64,000 bases of DNA from Paenibacillus sedimenti (GTDB lineage: Bacteria; Bacillota; Bacilli; Paenibacillales; NBRC-103111). Shown here piece after piece: positions 37,776-47,316 of this stretch (within the stretch, counting starts at the first letter, position 1; every line of letters begins with the position of its first letter). The stretch spans positions 517,366-581,365 of the forward strand of contig NZ_JACVVD010000004.1 in assembly GCF_014534655.1 (NCBI RefSeq), in the 5' to 3' direction. The translations under genes were made by a program, and so were the position numbers. Below the pieces are notes generated by a model. The model was not told the DNA's origin. It did not search any database and saw nothing but the letters and a program-made list of their open reading frames with translations.

Positions 37776-38796
37776 GTTGCTTAACCTCACTTTCTGCCGG
37801 ATAATGACGGGTCTTCCATCGAGAAATGAGCGTTTTGCGGAACGATTCGGATTGAACCAGGCATACAACTAAAACGACGATTGCTTTTACTACAAGTGTA
37901 ATCTCAGGCGGAACGCCGATCATATAAATGGTCGTCGTTAACGTTTGGATGATAAGCGCCCCAATCAAGGTGCCCATTAAGTAAAACCGTCCTCCGTTCA
38001 GGGAAGTGCCTCCAATAACTACCGCAAGAATGGCATCAAGCTCGTACCAAAGCCCTGCATTGTTACCATCCGCGCTGGATACGTTTGAGCTAAGAATTAA
38101 TCCGGCAATGCCGGCGCATAAACCGCAGAACATGTATACGGCAAACATGACCGTTTTTGATCGAATTCCGGCAAGGCGACTCGCCTCCGGCTTACAGCCA
38201 ACCGATTCAATGAAGAGCCCAAGCGAAGTTTTTCTGGTTAGAATAGAGGCAACAAGAAAGAGCGCTGCCACGATAAAGATAGAAAACGGAAGCGTTGCTA
38301 ACGAGCCCGCACCGATATATTTATACGGCTCATTGGAAACGGTTATGATCTGGCCGTCTGTGATGAGTTGCGCCACTCCGCGCCCGGCGACCATCAGAAT
38401 CAATGTGGCAATAATCGGCTGCATACCGATGCCTGCGACTAAGAATCCATTCCATACGCCAAGGATAATGGATAGGACCAACGCAATCCCAATAGCAATG
38501 AACACAAGGCTTACGGCATTCTGTCCATCGCCTTGGCTAATGGTTAAACAGGCAATGGCTCCTGAAATGGCTACAACCGAACCGACCGATAAGTCAATCC
38601 CCTTGGTGGCGATGACCAGCGTCATCCCGATTGCCACAATTATTAAGGGGGAGCCAAAGTTTAGAATATCAATCAGACTCCCGTATAAATGGCCATCCCG
38701 CATGATAATGGAAAAGAAATCCGGAGCATATAATAAATTGAATAGTAACAGCGCGCCTAATACCGTTAGCGGCCAAAATAAGTGATGCTTTAGCAT
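37768..38796 (-). CDS. CUT2 sugar ABC transporter permease (YtfT/RbsC-like)
   Basis: The ATG at 38796 has GGGAGGGTG 8 bases upstream and gives 342 residues; the GTG at 38805 overlaps the ATPase stop and is less likely. Multiple membrane helices and the signature GMTLVIATKGIDLSVGSV mark the BPD_transp_2 family. It overlaps the next permease gene by 8 bases. Confidence 0.88.
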   Translation of the reverse strand: MLKHHLFWPLTVLGALLLFNLLYAPDFFSIIMRDGHLYGSLIDILNFGSPLIIVAIGMTLVIATKGIDLSVGSVVAISGAIACLTISQGDGQNAVSLVFIAIGIALVLSIILGVWNGFLVAGIGMQPIIATLILMVAGRGVAQLITDGQIITVSNEPYKYIGAGSLATLPFSIFIVAALFLVASILTRKTSLGLFIESVGCKPEASRLAGIRSKTVMFAVYMFCGLCAGIAGLILSSNVSSADGNNAGLWYELDAILAVVIGGTSLNGGRFYLMGTLIGALIIQTLTTTIYMIGVPPEITLVVKAIVVLVVCLVQSESFRKTLISRWKTRHYPAESEVKQHA

Positions 38797-38801
38797 GGTG
38801 T

Positions 38802-40310
38802 TCACCCTCCCGCAATCGCCGTCATGACATTTTTTTGGCTGATATCGTCGCCAATCATTTCTTGAACCTTGCGCCGGTCGCGAAGGACGACGATTCGGTC
38901 GCTAACCCGCAGCACTTCTTCTAATTCGGATGAGATAAATAAAACGGACATGCCTTTCTGAGCTAAGGATAAAACCAACCTCTGAATTTCCGCCTTGGCT
39001 CCGATATCGATTCCTCTTGTAGGTTCATCCAAGATCAGCAGTTTGGGCTGAGTCAACAGCCAACGAGCAAGCAGCACCTTCTGCTGGTTGCCCCCGCTTA
39101 AATTTTTAATAAGATGCTCGGGGTTGGGAGGATTAATGTTTAGCGTACGAATATACTGATCCGCAATTTCATCCTGGCGTTTTCGCGAGATCGTCTTGAA
39201 CCAGCCTTGGGTTGCCTGCAGTGCCAAAATAATATTTTCCCTTACCGTCAAATCGTCAATAATGCCTTCCGCCTTCCGGTTTTCGGAGCAAAAGGCGATG
39301 GATTGATCAATTGCATGTCTTGGCGTTTGTATAGCGCCTTTGGACCCGGACAGCTTTATTTCGCCGGAATCCGCCCGGTCGGCTGCAAAGATAAGTCTCG
39401 CAAGCTCAGTCCTCCCCGATCCCAAAAGTCCGGCAAGACCGACAATTTCTCCCCTATGGATAGTTAAGTCTATCGGTTCTATGGATCCTCTTTTCCCAAA
39501 ATTGGCAGCCTGAAGCAAAACTTCGTCCTTCACTCGTTCCCCGCTGGAAATGTTCGGAATTTCCTCGAGAAGATGAAGATCTTTCCCGATCATCTTAGAT
39601 ACCAGTTCTATGCGAGGAAGCTCTTTAGCCATATATTCCCCAATAAATTCTCCGTTACGGAGAATGGTTATTCGATCCGAAATGTCATAAACTTGGTCTA
39701 AAAAATGCGTAACGAACAGGATGGCTAAGCCCTCACTCTTTAGTCTTGTCATAACAGAGAAAAGCTGTACTACTTCGCCTCGATCCAGACTTGACGTCGG
39801 TTCATCTAAAATAAGTACTTTAGCGGAAATGCTCAACGCTCTGGCAATTGCGATCAACTGTTGTACGGCAACCGAATACGTATGGAGCGGCTGCGTCACA
39901 TCGATTTCAAGGTTCATTCTTTTCTTCAGCAGCTCTTCGGCATTGCGATACATCTCTTTCCATAAAATACGGCCGAATCGACGCGGTTCACGTCCAATGT
40001 ATACATTTTCCGCCACGGAAAGATTTAAGCAAAGATTAACCTCTTGATACACAGTACTGATACCGGCGCTTTGCGCATCCTGCGGACTGTTTATTTTTAT
40101 CGTCTTCTGAGCCAGATCAACGGTTCCCTGATCTATCGAATAGACACCTGTCAGCACTTTGATCAGTGTAGATTTCCCCGCTCCGTTCTCGCCCATCAAT
40201 GCATGGACTTCGCCGGGAAACAGTCGGAAATTAACGCCGGACAAGGCCTTCACACCGGGAAACTGTTTGTGAATCCCCGTCATTTGCAAAATTGGCCGTA
40301 TGTTATTCAT
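38802..40310 (-). CDS. CUT2 sugar ABC transporter double ATPase (RbsA/AraG/YtfR-like)
   Basis: The 502 residues contain two fused ABC domains. The first has Walker A GENGAGKST, the signature region VAVQQLIAIARAL and Walker B VLILDEPTSSLD. The second has the degenerate P-loop GLLGSGRTELA, signature LSGGNQQKVLLARWL and Walker B LLILDEPTRGID. This asymmetry is normal for CUT2 ATPases. Both permease genes follow directly. It is the only sugar-import ATPase gene in the window. Confidence 0.93.
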   Translation of the reverse strand: MNNIRPILQMTGIHKQFPGVKALSGVNFRLFPGEVHALMGENGAGKSTLIKVLTGVYSIDQGTVDLAQKTIKINSPQDAQSAGISTVYQEVNLCLNLSVAENVYIGREPRRFGRILWKEMYRNAEELLKKRMNLEIDVTQPLHTYSVAVQQLIAIARALSISAKVLILDEPTSSLDRGEVVQLFSVMTRLKSEGLAILFVTHFLDQVYDISDRITILRNGEFIGEYMAKELPRIELVSKMIGKDLHLLEEIPNISSGERVKDEVLLQAANFGKRGSIEPIDLTIHRGEIVGLAGLLGSGRTELARLIFAADRADSGEIKLSGSKGAIQTPRHAIDQSIAFCSENRKAEGIIDDLTVRENIILALQATQGWFKTISRKRQDEIADQYIRTLNINPPNPEHLIKNLSGGNQQKVLLARWLLTQPKLLILDEPTRGIDIGAKAEIQRLVLSLAQKGMSVLFISSELEEVLRVSDRIVVLRDRRKVQEMIGDDISQKNVMTAIAGG

Positions 40311-40330
40311 ACATTCACTCCTCTACCTTT

Positions 40331-40386
40331 AAGGAGAAAGCCGCTCCATGCCGTTAGCACCGGTTTGGGCGGCTTTCTCCTTTTGT
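40331..40386. terminator. Hairpin between the CUT2 binding-protein and ATPase genes
   Basis: AAGGAGAAAGCCGC pairs with GCGGCTTTCTCCTT. In the minus direction the T-run is short, so part of the transcripts would end here or be stabilised here. That would raise the amount of binding-protein message over the ATPase and permease messages. Confidence 0.6.
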
Positions 40387-40413
40387 TTATATTACGAATG
40401 TATCAGGTTGATA

Positions 40414-41454
40414 TTAGTACTGGCGGTTCGGAAGTTCCCTCTTCGCATCCTCCGATGTAAATACGCCTTCCTTGGTTACGATCCTCTTAGGTAACTGTTT
40501 ACCGGCTACAACATCACGTACCGCTTGCATCAATTGCGGTCCGAGCAATGGATTACACTCTACGATAAAGTTGATTTTCCCTTCGCTTGCCGCAACGAAA
40601 CCGTCTTTTACGCCATCAATGGAGATGATGATGATGTCTTTACCCGGCTTTAATCCCGCCGCCTCGATCGCTTGAATCGCTCCGAGGGCCATATCATCGT
40701 TATGAGCATAAAGAACATCGATGTCCTTATGAGCCTTCAGGAACGCTTGCATAACTTCTTTACCTTTAGCACGAGTAAAGTCGCCTGTCTGGGAAGCAAT
40801 TACTTTCAGATTTGCGTTGGATTTTATCACTTCTTCGAAGCCGGCTTTCCGGTCGTTCGCCGGTGCGGAGCCTGTTGTACCTTGCAGCTCCACGATATTT
40901 ACAGGTTCCTTTGCGTCTTTTTTGGTGTCCACGAGCCACTTGCCTGCCCGGCGTCCTTCTTCAACAAAGTCGGAACCAATGAAAGTTTGATAAAGCGAAG
41001 TATCTTTGGAATCTACGGCACGGTCCGTTAAAATCACCGGAATCCCTGCATCTTTGGCTTCCTTCAGCACCGTATCCCAGCCGGATTCAACAACCGGAGA
41101 GAATGAGATTACATCCACTTTTTGCTGGATAAATGTGCGAATCGCTTTTATTTGATTTTCTTGTTTTTGCTGCGCGTCAGAGAATTTCAGGTCGAATCCC
41201 GCTTCTTTGGCCGAGTCTTGTACAGACTTCGTATTCGCCGTTCTCCAGCCGCTCTCCGCGCCAACTTGAGAAAAACCTAAAGTAATCTTCTTGTCTGCCG
41301 GAGTTGCAGCCGGGGCTTTCGTGGCACTCGTACTCTCTTTTGTCGCTTCCGGCTTGCTTGCATTAGCGGGAGCTTTTTCCGTATTACTGCAAGCTACTGA
41401 GAATAATAGCATTGCCGAAGCTAAGAGCAACCCCATTGTTTTTCCTGTTTTCAT
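40414..41454 (-). CDS. CUT2-type sugar-binding lipoprotein (YtfQ/ribose-binding type)
   Basis: The 346-residue lipoprotein has lipobox LFSVAC (Cys22) and a Thr/Ala/Lys-rich linker. The fold is the periplasmic-binding-protein type 4 (LGFSQVGAESGWRTANT, HNDDMALGAIQAIEAAG, ECNPLLGPQLMQA), nearest to galactofuranose/arabinose-binding YtfQ relatives. The RBS is GGGAGGAATAAC. As first gene of the CUT2 operon it is the main binding component. The ligand is probably arabinose or galactose given the glycosidases in the window; that is inference. Confidence 0.9.
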   Translation of the reverse strand: MKTGKTMGLLLASAMLLFSVACSNTEKAPANASKPEATKESTSATKAPAATPADKKITLGFSQVGAESGWRTANTKSVQDSAKEAGFDLKFSDAQQKQENQIKAIRTFIQQKVDVISFSPVVESGWDTVLKEAKDAGIPVILTDRAVDSKDTSLYQTFIGSDFVEEGRRAGKWLVDTKKDAKEPVNIVELQGTTGSAPANDRKAGFEEVIKSNANLKVIASQTGDFTRAKGKEVMQAFLKAHKDIDVLYAHNDDMALGAIQAIEAAGLKPGKDIIIISIDGVKDGFVAASEGKINFIVECNPLLGPQLMQAVRDVVAGKQLPKRIVTKEGVFTSEDAKRELPNRQY

Positions 41455-41505
41455 GTGTTATTCCTCCCTTTATTTCACCATTTCGTGTTGGTGTGATTTG
41501 ATTAT

Positions 41506-41520
41506 AAGATTGTTAATCTT
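41506..41520. promoter_or_regulatory. Perfect inverted repeat overlapping the CUT2 operon promoter
   Basis: AAGATTGTTAATCTT is a perfect 6-3-6 palindrome. On the minus strand it runs into TATAAT (41507-41502), the best -10 box for the importer operon. It could be the operator of the divergent AraC-type regulator. The rest of the 256-base divergent gap is AT-rich, and I see no second clear site. Confidence 0.4.
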
Positions 41521-41710
41521 GGGGGTATATGGAGTATTATGATGCATTATTATAAATTTTTGAGTATATATCCAGTTATGTATAGGAGACCTTTGTTTTC
41601 TTTTTTAAAAGTTGCAGTTTTTTGTCTAATGATTGCGTTTTCATAAGTGATGCTTCATAATTTAATTGTTCCGATCACCCCATAAAGTAAGATGAAAGGT
41701 ACTCTTTATC

Positions 41711-43525
41711 ATGGTGCTTATTCAGAAGATTACTTCCAGTTTGCGTGCGAAGCTTATGACCATGTTTGTTATTTTGACTTGTGTGCCATTGATATCCGTA
41801 GGTCTTATTTCTTATCAAAAATCGTTTAATACCGTATTTACCAACAGCAAATCCGCTACCATGCTGCTTGCCGATCAGTTGGCCAGGGACATAGATAACC
41901 TGTTTATAGATACAAGTAAGCTCCTTGAATTAGAAAAGAACCCGAAACTCCTCCATTTTCTATTCTCACAAAACGATACATACGAAGACTCAAAGGACAT
42001 TCTGAAAACAATGGCTTCCTATAGACAAACCTATCGGTATGAGAGTGTGCTGAACATAACCATGATCAATTTGTACGGGCGAGGAATTAGCGAACGGAAA
42101 GGCGTTTTCCAGTTAGACCGAAATCCGCTTCGCAACACGCATTTCGCCTATCTTATGCATCATCCGGATGATGTTCTGCATATTCCTTCTTCCGGCGTAT
42201 CCGAATTGGAACGTTTGGACGGATTTCACTATAAAAATCATAACGTCATTTCCATCATTTCCACAGTCAAGCAACGGGTGACTCATGAAGTGATTGGATT
42301 TATTATCATCGATTTGGATGACAGTATCGTGAAACGGTTCTGTGATAACGTAACGATCGGAAAAAATGGCTTCTTCTATGTTGTCGACGAATCGGGCATA
42401 CCCATCTTTAAACCGTCTCAAATGAGCGACCATACCAAATTACCTAATGTCGAGGAACTGTCGGCCATACTTGCCGGACCGGAAAACCATTACATAGATG
42501 CATCGGAGGGGAAGCCCAGTTTTGTTTTCGCCTCTCCCTCGAAAACGACGGGATGGAACATTGTCGGCCAGGTGCCTCTTCAAGAAATCGTTGAAGAAGC
42601 TAACTCCATTCGGCAGCTCATTATTATCAGTGTAGTGCTGAGTATTATATTCGCCTTCACGCTTCATTACTTTGTATCCAATCGTCTAACCCGGCCGGTT
42701 AATATTTTAAAGAAAAAAATGCAGCTCGCCGCCTCCGGTTTTCTCGAAGCTAAAGTGACGCCGACAGGAACGGATGAGATCGCCGACCTTGGAAATAGCT
42801 TTAACATTATGCTTGGCAAAATTCGGATGCTGCTTGATCAGAGCATTAAGGAGCAGCAAGAAATGAAGAAATCCGAGCTTCGTGCGCTGCAGGCACAAAT
42901 CAACCCCCATTTCTTGTATAACACATTGGATTCTATTCTTTGGATGGCCGAGGCCGGCAAGAAGGAGCAGGTGATTCAGCTCGTCATTGCCTTATCGCGA
43001 CTTTTCCGGATCAGTTTGAGCAAAGGCAGGGATTGGATTCCCATAGAAAAGGAGCTTGAACATTTACAGAGCTATTTGACTATTCAACAAATTCGTTATC
43101 GGGATATTTTGGATTATGAGATCTTCATAGATTCAAACCTCTACGCGTTTCCAATATTGAAGATGACGCTGCAGCCAATTGTTGAGAATGCCCTTTATCA
43201 CGGCCTTAAGAACAAACGGAGCAAAGGAATGATTCGCATATATAGCTATGCGGAGGAGAACAAACATATTATGTTGAATGTGGAAGATAACGGAATCGGA
43301 ATGTCGGAAGCTCGGTTGGAACAACTTCGTAACGGTTTGATGGAGCCCAATTTGCCGGAAATCACCGGCAATGAAGTATCAGGCGGTTTCGGGCTTCATA
43401 ATGTACAGCGGCGGCTTCGCTTATATTATGGAGAATCATATGGAGTTCAAGTGTACAGCAAGGAAGGTGAAGGAACCACGGTTACCATTCGAATACCGAT
43501 GAAGGATTGGAGTGAGTTCCATTGA
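41711..43525 (+). CDS. YesM/LytS-type sensor histidine kinase (AraS-like)
   Basis: The 604-residue kinase has an N-terminal helix at ~16-36, an extracellular Cache-like domain, a second helix at ~297-317, HAMP, and His400 in QINPHFLYNTLDS. The ATPase domain has ENALYHGL, EDNGIGMS and GFGLHNVQRR. It overlaps the regulator gene by four bases. With the sugar-binding lipoprotein gene downstream and the divergent CUT2 importer, it resembles AraS of the AraPST system and LytS of XylFII-LytS-YesN. Confidence 0.9.
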   Translation: MVLIQKITSSLRAKLMTMFVILTCVPLISVGLISYQKSFNTVFTNSKSATMLLADQLARDIDNLFIDTSKLLELEKNPKLLHFLFSQNDTYEDSKDILKTMASYRQTYRYESVLNITMINLYGRGISERKGVFQLDRNPLRNTHFAYLMHHPDDVLHIPSSGVSELERLDGFHYKNHNVISIISTVKQRVTHEVIGFIIIDLDDSIVKRFCDNVTIGKNGFFYVVDESGIPIFKPSQMSDHTKLPNVEELSAILAGPENHYIDASEGKPSFVFASPSKTTGWNIVGQVPLQEIVEEANSIRQLIIISVVLSIIFAFTLHYFVSNRLTRPVNILKKKMQLAASGFLEAKVTPTGTDEIADLGNSFNIMLGKIRMLLDQSIKEQQEMKKSELRALQAQINPHFLYNTLDSILWMAEAGKKEQVIQLVIALSRLFRISLSKGRDWIPIEKELEHLQSYLTIQQIRYRDILDYEIFIDSNLYAFPILKMTLQPIVENALYHGLKNKRSKGMIRIYSYAEENKHIMLNVEDNGIGMSEARLEQLRNGLMEPNLPEITGNEVSGGFGLHNVQRRLRLYYGESYGVQVYSKEGEGTTVTIRIPMKDWSEFH

Positions 43526-45171
43526 AGAAAGTGTTGCTGGTCGACGACGAGATTTTAATTAGAGAGACGATAAGGGATTGTATCGATTGGGAAAAAGAGG
43601 GCTTTATTTACTGTGGGGATGCGCCCGATGGCGAAGTCGCTCTTCCGCTTATTGAACAGCTTCAACCTGATATTTTAATTACCGATATTTTGATGCCCTT
43701 CATGAACGGCCTGGAACTATGCAGTATCGTGCGAAAAAAAATGCCTGATGTGAAAATCATCATATTAAGCGGTCACGGAGAGTTCGAATATGCCAGGAGC
43801 GCGTTGCGTATGGGTGTGGAAGAATATTGTCTTAAACCGCTAAGTGCTGCAGAAATCATCACGCTGCTTAAAGTAGTCAGTACGAAAATTGATAATGAAC
43901 GTGAAGAAAAAGCCCGAATTGAAAAACTGAAGCAATCGGAAAGCGATAAAGAGATCATCTCGCAAGACAAGCTGCTGAATGACTTGTGCAGCGGCTTCAT
44001 TATGACATCCGAGGCGATTCATCTCAGCGCATCGCTTCATATAAGTCTATTGGCCCATTACTATGTCGTCGCTATGATGGATATTCGTTATCCCGGTCCA
44101 TCCTCTTCTATACAATCTGACACTTTACAAGAGAGTGAGCTGCTGTTGATTGATACATGCAGGAGCCTGCAACAAAATAACAAGCACTTAATGTTCCAAC
44201 GAAGCCGCACGGAGACCGTTTGGATCCTTAAAGGAGATTCACTGGATCAGCTGCAGCAAGAGCTTCAGAGCTTTAAAGAGACTCAGAGGATGATATCGGA
44301 GGAACCATCCGGTTTATCCGTTTCCGTGTCTGTCGGCATAGGAAGTGTCCAGGATCGTTTGCAAAATGTCCATTTATCGTTCCTCGAGGCTGAAGAGGAA
44401 ATGCATTGGCGGAGGCTCTCGCGACAAAATCGGCATGCCCTCCGGGAAAGTTTTCCAGGCCTACTTGATCCGTCGCTCTTTCTGGATCGGGGTAAATTCG
44501 TCGATTTTCTAAAAATCGGCAGTCCTGCGCAGTTAGAACCCTTCATCATTGAATACGCCACCGCTCTAAAGGATATAAATTGGCATACTTCAGCCATCGG
44601 TTATTACATCCTAAACGACTTAACCCTGGAGGTATTTCGCTCTGCAAAAGATATGTATCGGCATCTGTCAGATCCGGAAGAGACGCTTAACCGGTTGCAG
44701 CAGCAGATTGGGATGATCCGTTCCTGGGAAGAAACTTGTTCCTACTTAACCGAACTGACTGTGCAGTTCTGGTCCTGGCGCTCCCGGTTATACGATAAGT
44801 ATGGGGAAATGCTGATTAAGGTGAAGGAATATATCCAGTGCAATTACGATAAAGATTCCATCTCCCTTCAGGCTGCAGCCGAGCATGTGGAAGTTAGTCC
44901 GAGCCACTTGAGCAAGGTATTCAGCCAGGAAACCGGCCAAACATTTATCGAATATTTAACGCAAACCCGTATTCGAAAAGCGATGGAGCTCCTCAAAACC
45001 ACTTCTGCGAAGTCTTTTGAAATCGCCTTTCAAGTCGGGTACAATGATGCGCACTACTTTTCCAATTTGTTTAAGAGAGTCACAGGAATGACGACCAAAG
45101 AATTCAGGAAAAATGGTTTGCAAGATGCATCCCTGAGCCGTTCGGAAGGAGAACAACTGCGTGAGCTCTAG
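43522..45171 (+). CDS. YesN-type response regulator (AraT-like)
   Basis: The 549 residues comprise a receiver domain with D8-D9, phospho-acceptor Asp55 in LITDILMPF and CLKPLSAAE, and an AraC HTH_18 domain from ~430 to 535. The ATG lies inside the kinase end. Its stop overlaps the GTG of the lipoprotein gene by 11 bases, so all three genes are translationally coupled. It is the probable activator of the divergent CUT2 operon. Confidence 0.9.
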   Translation: MKKVLLVDDEILIRETIRDCIDWEKEGFIYCGDAPDGEVALPLIEQLQPDILITDILMPFMNGLELCSIVRKKMPDVKIIILSGHGEFEYARSALRMGVEEYCLKPLSAAEIITLLKVVSTKIDNEREEKARIEKLKQSESDKEIISQDKLLNDLCSGFIMTSEAIHLSASLHISLLAHYYVVAMMDIRYPGPSSSIQSDTLQESELLLIDTCRSLQQNNKHLMFQRSRTETVWILKGDSLDQLQQELQSFKETQRMISEEPSGLSVSVSVGIGSVQDRLQNVHLSFLEAEEEMHWRRLSRQNRHALRESFPGLLDPSLFLDRGKFVDFLKIGSPAQLEPFIIEYATALKDINWHTSAIGYYILNDLTLEVFRSAKDMYRHLSDPEETLNRLQQQIGMIRSWEETCSYLTELTVQFWSWRSRLYDKYGEMLIKVKEYIQCNYDKDSISLQAAAEHVEVSPSHLSKVFSQETGQTFIEYLTQTRIRKAMELLKTTSAKSFEIAFQVGYNDAHYFSNLFKRVTGMTTKEFRKNGLQDASLSRSEGEQLREL

Positions 45172-46159
45172 ATACAAGTTCATTCGAAACCTATGTTTAC
45201 CGTTTCTTTTGGTGTTAACCTTAGCCTCCTGTAAAGTGCCTGAACCTTCTAATGACCCTGCCTTCGGTAGTCCGCCGCTTCAAGAAACAACAAAAGCCCC
45301 GGATAAGGAACGAAAAGTCACAAGTACTTTCGGTATCCTGTATCCGATGGCGAATCCTTTCTACGAGATGATTACCGAACTTGTAGAACAGGCGGCCGAG
45401 CCCGAGTCCGTTAAACTGATTGTCAAAGCGCCGGATGAAATTAATTTGGAGCAGCAAATTCTAATGATGGAAACCATGATTAAGCAAAAGGTGGACGGCA
45501 TCGCGATTAGCCCTATCGATCCGGTAGCACTTGCTCCAGTCATCAATAAAGCTGTCTCTCTCGGTATTCCGGTTATTTGCTTTGAAACCGATGTGCCGGC
45601 CAGCAAACGACTTTCCTATATCGGGACGGATTCTTACCATGAAGGCTACTTGATGGGAGCAATCATAAAGCGGTATCTGAAAGGAAAAGGGATGATTATG
45701 GTGGAAGGCGGATTATCCGAATCGCCCCAACAGAAGCGCCGGTTGGAAGGAATGCTTCAATATTTAAAATGGAATACAGAAATTCAAGTGCTGGAGATTC
45801 GCTTCAACGAAGGACAAAGCGACCGTGATTTAAGCGACTTGGAGGATATGATCGACGAACATCCACATTTTGATGCATTTGTATCCTTGGACCTTATCTC
45901 AAGCTCTAATTCCATCCTCATATGGAAAGCGCAAGGTCTTAAACGTGATTCATTAACCTTCGGCATGTCGCCTGAGGTCAAAGAAGCATTGTTGAACGGT
46001 CAAATCACATCCGTCATTTCGGAAAACGAACACTTATGGGGCCAATGGATTGTCCAACAATTGCTTCTGGCTTCCGAGGGAAAAAACGTTCCCTCCTTTA
46101 TCGATACGGGGATTCAGGAAGTGACAGTTGCAGATTTGCCCCTTTCTAATATCCGTTAA
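45161..46159 (+). CDS. Sugar-binding lipoprotein of a three-component sensor (AraP/XylFII-like)
   Basis: Translation starts at GTG 45161, eight bases after GGAG, and gives 332 residues with lipobox LASC (Cys24). The fold is the ribose-binding type 4 (MIKQKVDGIAISPIDPVALAP, YIGTDSYHEGYLMGA, GMSPEVKEALLNGQITSVI). It is tied to the kinase/regulator pair rather than to the importer. In AraPST and XylFII-LytS-YesN such a protein binds the sugar outside and signals through the kinase. Being encoded last, rather than first, is a small difference from those systems. Confidence 0.85.
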   Translation: MSSRYKFIRNLCLPFLLVLTLASCKVPEPSNDPAFGSPPLQETTKAPDKERKVTSTFGILYPMANPFYEMITELVEQAAEPESVKLIVKAPDEINLEQQILMMETMIKQKVDGIAISPIDPVALAPVINKAVSLGIPVICFETDVPASKRLSYIGTDSYHEGYLMGAIIKRYLKGKGMIMVEGGLSESPQQKRRLEGMLQYLKWNTEIQVLEIRFNEGQSDRDLSDLEDMIDEHPHFDAFVSLDLISSSNSILIWKAQGLKRDSLTFGMSPEVKEALLNGQITSVISENEHLWGQWIVQQLLLASEGKNVPSFIDTGIQEVTVADLPLSNIR

Positions 46160-46188
46160 GGCATCGCATATTGTTACTCGTTGGGATC

Positions 46189-46284
46189 AACTCTTTCTTT
46201 ACCCATCCACCCCCAAGCAAAAACTACAGTAAGCGATGCTGCAACCAGGATAGGCGGCAGAACCATAATCAGAATGAATTCCAT
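46189..46284 (-). CDS. cydS: CydS-like 31-residue subunit of cytochrome bd oxidase
   Basis: A 31-codon frame beginning MEFILIMVLPPI starts after GGAGATTAGAAT, four bases downstream of the cydB stop. It contains one membrane helix (~3-24) and ends MGRKS. Geobacillus bd oxidase has a single-helix CydS subunit of similar size that shields heme b558, encoded beside cydB. The position and composition fit that protein. No other open frame covers this spot. Confidence 0.7.
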
Positions 46285-46287
46285 ATT

Positions 46288-47316
46288 CTAATCTCCTTTC
46301 GGATGCATCCGTCCCTGCACATATCTGACATTGAAAAGAAATAGCCTCATTAATAAAAAGAGAGATGGTATAAGAAGCAATAAGCCTGCCAAGAAAGCAA
46401 TAATTAATGCGATACCCATAGCCTTATTCGTGAAGTGTTCGTAGATGGAAAGATACGGATAAAGGATATAAGGCAAATGGGCTGCCCCATATCCGTAAAA
46501 AGCAAATGCAAATTGAAACATCACGAGAATAAAAGATATTCCGTAATTCTTTTTCCTCCAAACCAAATAGACAGCTGCCAAAAAGAAAAGAAAAGAACAA
46601 GCAAACATCCAGGACAACTCCAATATGTGTTGGAAATGTTCAGGATTATGTAAGTTAATCGAATAGAATACAATCAAGCTGCAGACGATCGTGGGGGTAC
46701 TCCAAATCAAGGCCCATCTACGCACGATTTCGAGCGCGGGAATGTCCTTTGCTTTGGCGGCATAAAACGTAAGAAACATGGCTGAAATATACAGCACACT
46801 GACAATAGCTAGCAAAACGACGGACCAAGAATAGAGGCTGAAGAACAGTCTTTGGAAGAGGAAGACGACTTTCCCGTCATGAATCTCAATGAACCCGCCT
46901 TCGGAAATCGTAAGTACCGTTGATAATGAGGCGGGAATCAGAAGTCCTGTCGCACCATATAAAAAAACATACACTTGCCTGCTCTTTGTGCCATATGTGC
47001 TAAAAGCATAGTAAGATCCACGCACAGCGAGCAATACGATCGCTACACTGCCGGGGACCAATAGGGCTGTTCCATAGTAATAAGCGGTATCTGGAAAAAA
47101 ACCTACGATACCGACAATAAAAAAAATGAGAAAGACATTGGTCACCTCCCACACAGGCGATAAATACCGTTTAATGATATTCTGTATCAAATGTTCCTTT
47201 TTCGTTCTGTAGCTGTAATAACTGAAAAAGCCGGCACCGAAATCAATGGATGCTACAATTAAGTATCCATACAAAAAAGTCCATAGGACCGTAATCCCCG
47301 CAACCTCCAAATTCAA
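46288..47316 (-). CDS. cydB: Cytochrome bd oxidase subunit II
   Basis: The 342-residue protein has about eight membrane helices and the CydB N-terminal block LYGYLIVASIDFGAGFFSYY. The ATG overlaps the cydA stop by four bases. It forms the second large subunit of quinol oxidase, a high-oxygen-affinity terminal enzyme in the cytoplasmic membrane. The shorter Bacillus/Geobacillus type is expected here. Confidence 0.9.
   Translation of the reverse strand: MNLEVAGITVLWTFLYGYLIVASIDFGAGFFSYYSYRTKKEHLIQNIIKRYLSPVWEVTNVFLIFFIVGIVGFFPDTAYYYGTALLVPGSVAIVLLAVRGSYYAFSTYGTKSRQVYVFLYGATGLLIPASLSTVLTISEGGFIEIHDGKVVFLFQRLFFSLYSWSVVLLAIVSVLYISAMFLTFYAAKAKDIPALEIVRRWALIWSTPTIVCSLIVFYSINLHNPEHFQHILELSWMFACSFLFFLAAVYLVWRKKNYGISFILVMFQFAFAFYGYGAAHLPYILYPYLSIYEHFTNKAMGIALIIAFLAGLLLLIPSLFLLMRLFLFNVRYVQGRMHPKGD

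Noticed and set aside
38006..38785. Plus-strand frame of 259 codons opposite a CUT2 permease
   Set aside because: Long antisense frames are expected opposite hydrophobic proteins; the permease signature on the other strand is decisive.
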